Source of the DNA: Spirochaetaceae bacterium
GTDB taxonomy: Bacteria > Spirochaetota > Spirochaetia > Spirochaetales_E > Spirochaetaceae_B
Length of the DNA stretch: 12,035 nucleotides
Direction: 5' to 3'
Assembly: GCA_003249275.1 (NCBI GenBank)
Contig: QKJO01000174.1
Span: 1 to 12,035 of the forward strand
Every line of letters begins with the position of its first letter. Positions within the stretch are counted from its first letter, which is position 1. Positions 6,312 through 12,035 of the stretch are shown here, one piece after another. A program made the position numbers and the translations under genes. Below the pieces are notes generated by a model. It was given only the letters and a program-made list of their open reading frames with translations. It was not told where the DNA came from and ran no database searches.

Positions 6312-7079
6312 ATGGAATTGACAATTAATGAAATGACCAGAAATTCCATCCGTGATTTGACGGCGCCTCCCCCTGCCGGCAGAGCTCTGAAGGACCATCT
6401 GATAGGTTTCTCCACTGCCCTCTGCGGGATTATGAATGCCCAATATCATGCGATCGTTCTCTTTCCCGGCAAACTGAATCCTGAGATCCTTCTCAGCTCC
6501 AATAACACGCCTGAATTTGAATCCGCCTACTATGACCGACTTCAGGAGTGTGATTTCATTCTACAGGAACTGATGGAACACCCTCATGACGTTGTCCATC
6601 TGAAAGATCTTCTGAAAAAAAGGGAACATAGAGAGAGTTTTTTCTTCAAAGAGGCTCAGAGAATCCGTCCTGCAGGCGACTGTCTCTATGCGGCTATCCA
6701 TCTGGAAGACCAGGTGGTTGGATTTTTCGGCGTAGTACGGGCCATTGAAGATGAAGACTTCACGGATGAGGATAAAAACCTCATTCAAATGCTTTCTCCC
6801 GTCCTTTCCTGTCACATCCAGATCTACAGAGAAAGAATGTCGGGCTCGATCAACCAGAACGGGAGCCACTATGATTTCGGGAAAATCAGAGAGATGTTCC
6901 AACTGACAAAAAGGGAGCTGGAAATTCTGGACCTGATCTTCAGGGGTTTGACCAACAGACAAATTTCAGAGGAGCTGAATATTCAGGAGAGTACGGTGAA
7001 AAGGCACATTTCCAATACCTTTGAAAAAACCGGGTCCCGCAACAGGACCCAGCTTATCTTCAATACGGCCTTAAACTGA
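6312..7079 (+). CDS. LuxR-family transcriptional regulator with GAF-like N-terminal domain
   Basis: DNA-binding regulator of 255 residues. The C-terminal LuxR/FixJ helix-turn-helix spans about 197-252 (QLTKRELEILDLIFRGLTNR, then QISEELNIQESTVKRHISNT and FEKTGSRNRTQL). The N-terminal 25-180 region has the strand/helix pattern of a small ligand-sensing domain, probably GAF-like (AIVLFPGK..., YAAIHLEDQVVGFFGVVRAI). It has no phosphoacceptor receiver domain and no membrane segment, so it likely senses an intracellular ligand. AAAGGA (6302-6307) precedes the ATG by four bases. It is divergent from the C-GCAxxG-C-C gene and ends 9 bases inside the convergent guanylyltransferase gene. Target genes are unknown. 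Confidence 0.82.
   Translation: MELTINEMTRNSIRDLTAPPPAGRALKDHLIGFSTALCGIMNAQYHAIVLFPGKLNPEILLSSNNTPEFESAYYDRLQECDFILQELMEHPHDVVHLKDLLKKREHRESFFFKEAQRIRPAGDCLYAAIHLEDQVVGFFGVVRAIEDEDFTDEDKNLIQMLSPVLSCHIQIYRERMSGSINQNGSHYDFGKIREMFQLTKRELEILDLIFRGLTNRQISEELNIQESTVKRHISNTFEKTGSRNRTQLIFNTALN
7024..7052 (-). terminator. Intrinsic terminator of manC, inside the luxR coding end
   Basis: Read on the minus strand: stem CTGGGTCC (7052-7045), loop TGTTGCG, stem GGACCCGG (7037-7030, one G-U pair), then six T (7029-7024). It begins 18 bases after the manC stop. On the plus strand the same bases encode the KTGSRNRTQ segment of the LuxR-type protein. Confidence 0.8.
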
Positions 7080-8132
7080 CAGAGCCTCTGCGGCATCTTT
7101 TACCAGCTGGGATTCTCCTTTCCTGCAGATCAGGGCCTTGCCGTTCTTGATGACGACGATGAGATCCTCCACACCGCACAGGGCGACGGGAATATCGGAA
7201 TAAACAAAATTATTCTCACTTTTGCCGGCAAATACGGGAACTTCGGGGGGAGGATCAAGGTCGGCAATGACATCCCAGCTTCCCACATCGTTCCAGTCGA
7301 ATCCTGAGCGAACCATGGCGATCCGTCTGCTTTTTTCCATAAGCGCATAGTCGACCGACTCTTTCGGGAGGGAGGCATAGAGGACGGCCAGGGCGTCATC
7401 GGGACGCACGACTGTAATTCCATTCTCCCTGACGGAAGAAGGAAGAGCGGCTCCGGACTGAAAGGGAACCTGCATGGCGGGACTTCCTGACTGAAGTTCC
7501 GTCTGAAAAGTTGAAACCTTATAGGTGAACATCCCTGAATTCCAGAGATAGTTTCCTGCCTTCAGAAACTCCCCGGCTCTTTTCTGATCGGGTTTTTCCT
7601 TGAAGGAGAGAACTTTGAAACCCGGCCCGGTTTCGCTGCCTGCTTCAATATATCCATAGCCTGTGGAGGGAAAATCAGGTTTGATTCCATAGACGACAAG
7701 ATACTCCTGCCCGGCCAGAACTGAAGCGCTTTCCACATCCCGGGAAAACTGCTCCACATCCCTGATCAGGTGGTCGGCAGCCAGTACAAGTACTGTGGAA
7801 TCAGCTCCCTCGGAATCATTTTTCAGCCAGGCGGCGGCATAGGCCAGAGCCGGTCCGGTATTCCGGGCTTCCGGTTCCGCCAGAATGACAAGCTTTTCCC
7901 GGATATCATCTTCCAGAGAGCGGCAGTCTTCCAATGCCGCATTCACATGATCCTTATGGGTCACAACCAGTATTTTTCCGCTGATGTTCAGGAATGCCGC
8001 TCTCCGGATTGTACTGAGAAACAGGGAATCTTTTCCCTGAACGGTCATAAACTGTTTGGGTTTGCTGTTATTGGACGCCGGCCACAGTCTTTTGCCGGCA
8101 CCTCCCGCCATAATGATCACATGATCTACCAT
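7071..8132 (-). CDS. manC: Mannose-1-phosphate guanylyltransferase
   Basis: Cytoplasmic nucleotidyltransferase (353 residues) making GDP-mannose from GTP and mannose 1-phosphate, a donor for surface polysaccharides and glycoconjugates. The signature GGAGKRLWPASNNSKPKQF (10-28) binds GTP. Further motifs are EPEARNTGPA (86-95), AADH (118-121), GIKPDFPSTGYGYI (149-162), FKEKP (177-181), YLWNSGMF (195-202) and FDWNDVGSWD (278-287). The length fits the single-function type without the fused phosphomannose-isomerase cupin. The start is at 8132 because AAGGAG (8146-8141) lies eight bases ahead; an in-frame ATG at 8192 would add 20 non-conserved residues with no Shine-Dalgarno. It is divergent from the aminotransferase gene, and no convincing promoter was recognised for it. 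Confidence 0.92.
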   Translation of the reverse strand: MVDHVIIMAGGAGKRLWPASNNSKPKQFMTVQGKDSLFLSTIRRAAFLNISGKILVVTHKDHVNAALEDCRSLEDDIREKLVILAEPEARNTGPALAYAAAWLKNDSEGADSTVLVLAADHLIRDVEQFSRDVESASVLAGQEYLVVYGIKPDFPSTGYGYIEAGSETGPGFKVLSFKEKPDQKRAGEFLKAGNYLWNSGMFTYKVSTFQTELQSGSPAMQVPFQSGAALPSSVRENGITVVRPDDALAVLYASLPKESVDYALMEKSRRIAMVRSGFDWNDVGSWDVIADLDPPPEVPVFAGKSENNFVYSDIPVALCGVEDLIVVIKNGKALICRKGESQLVKDAAEALSV

Positions 8133-8140
8133 TGTTGAAT

Positions 8141-8146
8141 CTCCTT
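8141..8146 (-). promoter_or_regulatory. Ribosome binding site deciding the manC start
   Basis: AAGGAG on the minus strand, eight bases before ATG 8132. It chooses this start over the upstream in-frame ATG at 8192. Confidence 0.75.
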
Positions 8147-8224
8147 TATACAGCTTCGGGCTCTCCTTGTCCCGGAACCAGTATCCTGCCAAGGGTAATG
8201 GACTCGACTAATCCTTTATTCCAC

Positions 8225-8230
8225 TATACT
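8225..8230 (+). promoter_or_regulatory. Possible -10 element of the aminotransferase gene
   Basis: TATACT at 8225-8230 in the 138-base manC/ilvE divergent region. TAGAAT (8235-8240) is an alternative. No good -35 is present at normal spacing for either, so the assignment is weak. Confidence 0.3.
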
Positions 8231-8255
8231 ATGTTAGAATATTTTAAAATTGTAC

Positions 8256-8262
8256 AGAGGAG
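8256..8262 (+). promoter_or_regulatory. Ribosome binding site deciding the ilvE start
   Basis: AGAGGAG ends eight bases before ATG 8271. This rules out the in-frame TTG at 8250, which would lie upstream of the Shine-Dalgarno. Confidence 0.75.
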
Positions 8263-8270
8263 CAGTTTTT

Positions 8271-9356
8271 ATGGCCTTTACACTATCCATTTATCCGTGG
8301 GTTTACGTCGGAAAATACAACAACAGCTGGTCAGGAGACTTCATTGAACAGGAACACCTGACGCCGGAAGAAGAAGCGGCTCTCAGCCCTGAAAAGCAGG
8401 ATGCCCTGCATGAAAAAAGAAACTCATTTCCCAGTCTGCCCCTCGTTAATTACACCAGCCAGTACGGACTCGGCTGCTTTGAAGGTGTCAAGGCATTTCC
8501 CCAGAAGAACGGCGGTCTCAAAGTCTTCCGTCCCGGTGAAAACTCAGCCCGTATGGCCCGTTCCATGGCCGGACTCGGCATGCCGGCGGTTGATGAAGAT
8601 CTCTGCACAAAGGCCATTCTGGGAACAGTCGCCAAAAATGCGGAACTTGGATTTACTGTAAAGTATGATCCCTCCTGGGAGAAGGATTCCTTCCTCAGCG
8701 CAGGGTCCATCTATATCAGACCCTTTACCTGGTCTGAACCGGGCATCGGAATAAGCCTCTCCAAAAAACCCTGGATCGTCGTCATCAACACCGCTGTTTC
8801 AGCCTATTTTTCAGGCGACAACTACGATGCGGTAACCACTGATATGATAAGAGCCACACCCCGCGGAACGGGATGGATCAAATGCGATGCCAACTACGTC
8901 ATCCCGGCTCTGGCGAAAACAGAGGCAACTCAGGGCGGATTCATGGAAGCGATTTTCCTTGATGCGGCCGAAAAGAAGTACATAGAAGAGGGCTCCTCCT
9001 GTAACTTCTTCAGCCTCCTGAAAGACGGTACCCTGGTGACTCCCTCACTGGGAGACACAATTCTTCCGGGAATTACAAGAAAGAGCATCATCGATCTGGC
9101 AAAAGACAGGGGCATCAAAGTGGAAGAGAGAAAACTCCCCCTGGAGGAAGTTCTGTCCCAGGGAGCCGAGTGCTTCGTTACGGGAACAGCCGCCGGCATC
9201 ACGCCCATCACATCCCTCACCCACGAAGGACGGAAGTACACCTTCGGCAACGGAGCTCCCGGTGAAACATCCATGTCCATGCTGAAAGAACTCAAAGGAA
9301 TTCAGTACGGTGTGCTGGAAGACCGGTTCGGCTGGATGGTCAGCGCCGAAGTCTGA
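8271..9356 (+). CDS. ilvE: Branched-chain amino-acid aminotransferase (class IV, PLP)
   Basis: Cytoplasmic transaminase of 361 residues interconverting leucine, isoleucine and valine with their 2-oxo acids using glutamate/2-oxoglutarate. Class IV landmarks: YGLGCFEGVKAF (65-76), PRGTGWIKCDANY (197-209) with the PLP lysine K204, EEGSSCNFF (239-247), LPGITR (265-270) and TGTAAGITPI (304-313). The length and the N-terminal YVGKYNNSW resemble the longer, eukaryote-like BCAT type rather than the roughly 310-residue E. coli IlvE. The start is fixed by the Shine-Dalgarno at 8256-8262. Alone here, it could serve synthesis or catabolism; with the amino-acid importer nearby either is possible. It converges on the TPR gene with a 19-base gap. 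Confidence 0.92.
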   Translation: MAFTLSIYPWVYVGKYNNSWSGDFIEQEHLTPEEEAALSPEKQDALHEKRNSFPSLPLVNYTSQYGLGCFEGVKAFPQKNGGLKVFRPGENSARMARSMAGLGMPAVDEDLCTKAILGTVAKNAELGFTVKYDPSWEKDSFLSAGSIYIRPFTWSEPGIGISLSKKPWIVVINTAVSAYFSGDNYDAVTTDMIRATPRGTGWIKCDANYVIPALAKTEATQGGFMEAIFLDAAEKKYIEEGSSCNFFSLLKDGTLVTPSLGDTILPGITRKSIIDLAKDRGIKVEERKLPLEEVLSQGAECFVTGTAAGITPITSLTHEGRKYTFGNGAPGETSMSMLKELKGIQYGVLEDRFGWMVSAEV

Positions 9357-9375
9357 TTCCGGATTTTGATTGATA

Positions 9376-12035
9376 TCAGTGTCTTAACAGTTCCCCGGGA
9401 GTCCGGGGAATTTCATCATACATGAAAACATCCGTATCGGGAGTCGGTTTGACCAGGGCCATTGTATTCTGGAAAATCAGGCTGTCTTCCGGTCTTGTCC
9501 TGATTTTAGTATCCGGATCCCTGTCTATCCTGTCGGCATAATCTGCCGCCATTGTCAGATAGAGGAGAGCCTGACTCTTTTTGGCCTCATCAGATCCCCG
9601 TTCAGCGAGTGAATAATCCACATATGCCAGGTTGTTATAGACATGGATGAAGTGATTTACAAGTGAAAGGTGCTCTATGATGTCCTCGGGAGCCAGATAG
9701 GGAAGAGTGCTCTCCTCCCTCTTCAGATCTCTCAGAATCGTCATATATTCCGTTCTGGCTCCGAACAGATTCTGCCTTTTAACCATTGTATTGGCCAGGG
9801 CAAACCGGGCGTTTCTGACCTTGTCAAGATTCTTTATGGCCGACTCGAATTCGAGAACAGCCTGCTGATACTGGTTCATGTCGTAATAGACGTAGCCCTT
9901 TCGATAGGAGATATCTCCTGTTGAGTACATATTCTTCTCAGCCAGATTGTAGTAGTCCAGAGCACCCTGAAGGTCATTGAAATTCTCATAATGCAGGTTG
10001 CCCATATCGGCATAAAGTTCACCCATCTCCGGGTTGGTACCGATCAGTCCCCGGACCTGACTGTCCTCCAGAATGCGGATTCCAGCTTCATACTCTATCT
10101 CGGCGTTTTCAAAACGGCCTTCCCCATAGCTGATCTCTCCCCTTCGCCGGAAGACACCGATCTTCATATAGATCTGGGATCTGTTAAGAGGCTGGGTCTG
10201 GTCCAGATAGTACATTGCCTTCTGAAGAGCTCTGATTTCCTGATCTTTGTTGTAGGTTCTTCTGAAATATCTGGCCATCTGATAGTGAACATCGGGAACG
10301 GAGACATCAATCTCTTCCGCCTTGAAGAGGAGATCCTTGGCATCGCTGACCTGGTTTTTGTCAATATAATACCCTCCCAACTCGGAAAGGGTCGCGGCAG
10401 TGAAGGCAGGGTCTCCCTTGATGGAAGATTTTTTGGAGTAGATGTTGCTGAGTATATTGATATTGCCCTCATCTCCGATTTTCAGGAAATAACGGAGCAT
10501 TCTGAGCATGATTGCATCGTCACCATCGTGGCGTGAGAGAGCAGTCGCATACTGAAACCGCGCATCCTCCAGCTTTTCGGGATTCTCCTCGGCCCAGAGC
10601 ATATAAGTATCTCCAAGGGCAATCATAATATCATAATTATAGAGATCCAGATTGAGTCCCATGGAGAAGATTTCCGCACTTTTTGCATAATCGCCCATGA
10701 TGTTTGCCAGAAACAGACCGTACTGATGGTATCCGGGAACAAAGCCGGGATACTCTCCCAGCAGTCCCTCATACATACGGGCCGCTTCCGGATAGGCTCT
10801 CCGATCCATAAAGGCATCGGCGTATTCAAGGAATTTTCTCTTCAGGGGCCATCCTTCAATATTGAGGCGGCCTATATTCCACCCGAAAAAGGCCTTCTTG
10901 AATAACTCATCCGCCCCTGTATAGTCGTCATTCTCAATATCCTCAACACCCTGGGAGTAGTAAATGAACGCCTGGAGAGGTCGATAGATATAGTGGAAAC
11001 TGAGAAATACAGTGATTCCCAGAAGGACAAGAATTACAGAAACCATTCTTAGAAAAGGCCATCCCTTTTCGGCAAACTGATAGAAGAATCCTGATTTGCG
11101 GACTTCAAATTCACGGCCGGTAAGTTTTTGATATCCCTTGGGAAGCTCAATTTTCTTACCGGTAATGTTGAAAAACTCGTTATTGATAAGCCGGGGGGCA
11201 CTGCCCTTGATAAGCATGGAGATGAGCTTGCGGTAACGGACACTCGTCAAATCGTCGGCTAAAGCCAGAGCATCCTGGATGGAGACTTTCAGATTCAGCG
11301 GCAGCCGTCTGAGACTCTCCTGTAAAGCATCCAGGTCCTCTTCAGAGATTTCAAACTGATCTTCCTCTTCCAGTTCCACATCTTCCGAGTCATCCATAAG
11401 GAAGGTGTCATCGAGGGTATCCAGACTGTCCAGGGACGCATCCAGATCATTATCAAAACTGATGCCTTCCTGAAAATTGAATTCATCCCCGAAACCGTCA
11501 AGTGAAAACTGAGGGGTCCCTTCATCTTCTTCCATATCCATGGACATTTCGTCCAGACCGCCGAGTTCGGGAATATCTTCATCCGGAGATGTGAGATCGA
11601 ATTCCTCATCCACCGAGCCCAGGTCGAAGCCGTCCTCATCGGAGGGAAGTTCAGACAGCTCCTCCAGATCATCATCACCTGCATCCTGAAGATCCTGAAT
11701 CTGTTCAGCATCATCCTCTCCGGCCGCATCCAGATCATCAAGGCCGCCCAGATCTCCAAGATCATCAAAACTGTCGGGGAGTCCGGGAAGATCATCCAGA
11801 CCGGGCAGATCATTATCGAGGGAGAAACCTCCGGACTTTTCAGCTCCGGATAGATCATCTGCGCCCAGGTCTTCCATACCCAGGTCTTCCATACCCAGGT
11901 CTTCCATGCCCAGGTCTTCCATACCCAGGTCTTCCATACCCAGGTCTTCCATACCCAGGTCTTCCATACCCAGGTCTTCCATACCCAGGTCTTCCATACC
12001 CAGGTCTTCCATACCCAGGTCTTCCGTGCCCAGGT
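9376..12035 (-). CDS. flcA: FlcA-like membrane-anchored TPR protein (5' truncated)
   Basis: Large protein resembling the spirochaete periplasmic flagellar collar protein FlcA (BB0326 in Borrelia), which builds the collar around the motor and is needed for stator assembly. At least 886 residues are visible. The frame stays open to base 12035, so the ATG at 12012 is probably an internal repeat codon. Residues counted from 12012: (MEDLG)x10 at 1-50; a very acidic, low-complexity region to about 215 (DDLG-like motifs); a folded stretch about 215-310; one transmembrane helix about 318-341 (RMVSVILVLLGITVFLSF) with basic residues before it (N-in); then a long helical-repeat/TPR region of about 535 residues presumably in the periplasm (YPEAARMYEGLLGEYP, RFENAEIEYEAGIRILED, DLQGALDYYNLAEKN, QYQQAVLEFESAIKNL). 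The family call rests on architecture and memory of the family, not on an alignment. Another spirochaete TPR protein is the alternative. Confidence 0.72.
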   Translation of the reverse strand, partial: LGTEDLGMEDLGMEDLGMEDLGMEDLGMEDLGMEDLGMEDLGMEDLGMEDLGMEDLGADDLSGAEKSGGFSLDNDLPGLDDLPGLPDSFDDLGDLGGLDDLDAAGEDDAEQIQDLQDAGDDDLEELSELPSDEDGFDLGSVDEEFDLTSPDEDIPELGGLDEMSMDMEEDEGTPQFSLDGFGDEFNFQEGISFDNDLDASLDSLDTLDDTFLMDDSEDVELEEEDQFEISEEDLDALQESLRRLPLNLKVSIQDALALADDLTSVRYRKLISMLIKGSAPRLINNEFFNITGKKIELPKGYQKLTGREFEVRKSGFFYQFAEKGWPFLRMVSVILVLLGITVFLSFHYIYRPLQAFIYYSQGVEDIENDDYTGADELFKKAFFGWNIGRLNIEGWPLKRKFLEYADAFMDRRAYPEAARMYEGLLGEYPGFVPGYHQYGLFLANIMGDYAKSAEIFSMGLNLDLYNYDIMIALGDTYMLWAEENPEKLEDARFQYATALSRHDGDDAIMLRMLRYFLKIGDEGNINILSNIYSKKSSIKGDPAFTAATLSELGGYYIDKNQVSDAKDLLFKAEEIDVSVPDVHYQMARYFRRTYNKDQEIRALQKAMYYLDQTQPLNRSQIYMKIGVFRRRGEISYGEGRFENAEIEYEAGIRILEDSQVRGLIGTNPEMGELYADMGNLHYENFNDLQGALDYYNLAEKNMYSTGDISYRKGYVYYDMNQYQQAVLEFESAIKNLDKVRNARFALANTMVKRQNLFGARTEYMTILRDLKREESTLPYLAPEDIIEHLSLVNHFIHVYNNLAYVDYSLAERGSDEAKKSQALLYLTMAADYADRIDRDPDTKIRTRPEDSLIFQNTMALVKPTPDTDVFMYDEIPRTPGELLRH
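9389..9413 (+). terminator. Hairpin at the ilvE/TPR convergent junction, possible ilvE terminator
   Basis: TTCCCCGG (9391-9398), loop GAGT, CCGGGGAA (9403-9410): a perfect 8-base-pair stem, extendable by one G-U and one A-T pair, followed by only three T. It is 34 bases after the ilvE stop, inside the last codons of the TPR gene. The stem is strong but the U-tract poor. Confidence 0.4.
11863..12035. repeat. 15-bp in-frame tandem repeat encoding MEDLG
   Basis: Eleven complete units and an eight-base partial one, running off the window. Plus-strand unit ACCCAGGTCTTCCAT; ten units encode MEDLG. Units at 11863 and 11908 start with G instead of A (silent Gly codon change), the unit at 12013-12027 has CGT for CAT (Met to Thr), and the partial unit starts at 12028 with GCC. 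Degenerate DDLG/DLPG motifs continue inward from 11862. Because the unit is a multiple of three, copy-number changes alter length without frameshift. Confidence 0.95.

Noticed and set aside
8133..8192. N-terminal extension of manC from ATG 8192 (MAGYWFRDKE...)
   Set aside because: No SD before 8192; AAGGAG sits properly before ATG 8132 and the conserved family sequence begins there.
8133..8224. Clear sigma-70 promoter for manC
   Set aside because: Minus-strand -10-like hexamers (TATAGT, GATACT, TATAAA) lack a plausible -35 at normal spacing or collide with the SD.
8250..8270. TTG start of ilvE at 8250
   Set aside because: The SD (8256-8262) lies downstream of it and points to ATG 8271.
9991..10536. 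181-codon open frame on the plus strand opposite the TPR gene
   Set aside because: Lies entirely antisense to a well-supported coding region, has no family motif, and reflects codon bias of the real gene.
11295..11858. 187-codon minus-strand frame within the acidic region of the TPR gene
   Set aside because: Alternate-frame reading of the acidic low-complexity region, rich in M, W, I; no independent support.
11863..12035. Short regular repeats as a CRISPR array
   Set aside because: Contiguous 15-bp units with no spacers and in-frame coding; a protein tandem repeat.

Overview
The window (about 50% GC by eye, densely coded, 13 protein genes, no RNA genes) looks like chromosomal DNA of a free-living spirochaete of the Spirochaeta/Oceanispirochaeta type. 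The best clue is the last gene, a large membrane-anchored TPR protein built like the spirochaete periplasmic flagellar collar protein FlcA (BB0326 of Borrelia). The lineage is inferred from this gene and general character, not from a marker gene.

Layout. (1) 1-3216, plus strand: 3' part of a polar/general amino-acid ABC permease (AapQ type), second permease (AapM), ATPase (AapP), then a LysE/RhtB-type exporter. The first three are joined by ATGA stop/start overlaps and the exporter follows after 21 bases, so this is one operon pairing amino-acid import with export. The binding protein (AapJ) is expected upstream, outside the window. (2) 3265-3996, plus: a TtcA-like PP-loop tRNA thiolase, whose 3' end overlaps (3'-to-3') an arsR-type gene. 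(3) 3985-5676: a small arsenic-type module: ArsR/SmtB regulator (minus) divergent from an ArsP/YraQ-type permease and a 76-residue thioredoxin-like protein (plus). The divergent promoter holds two short palindromes. (4) 5709-7079: a C-GCAxxG-C-C family cysteine-rich protein (minus) divergent from a GAF-like + LuxR-type HTH regulator (plus), with a 150-base AT-rich region between them. (5) 7071-9356: mannose-1-phosphate guanylyltransferase (minus) divergent from a branched-chain aminotransferase (plus). (6) 9376-12035, minus: the FlcA-like TPR protein, running off the right edge inside an in-frame 15-bp tandem repeat (MEDLG)n.

Themes. Amino-acid handling recurs (Aap importer, LysE exporter, BCAT). 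Thiol/metalloid chemistry clusters in the middle (TtcA-like, ArsR, ArsP, thioredoxin, C-GCAxxG-C-C). The genes are arranged as divergent and convergent pairs with very tight 3' ends. The terminator of the guanylyltransferase gene is encoded inside the end of the opposing luxR gene, and weaker hairpins occur at two other convergent junctions. Three neighbouring genes (ttcA-like, arsR, arsP) lack a visible Shine-Dalgarno and have promoter-like hexamers abutting the ATG, unlike the strong SD sequences elsewhere; this is the least ordinary regulatory signal here. I found no clearly undescribed defence or mobile system, CRISPR, transposon or integrase. No gene-free stretch exceeds 300 bases; the longest is 6162-6311.
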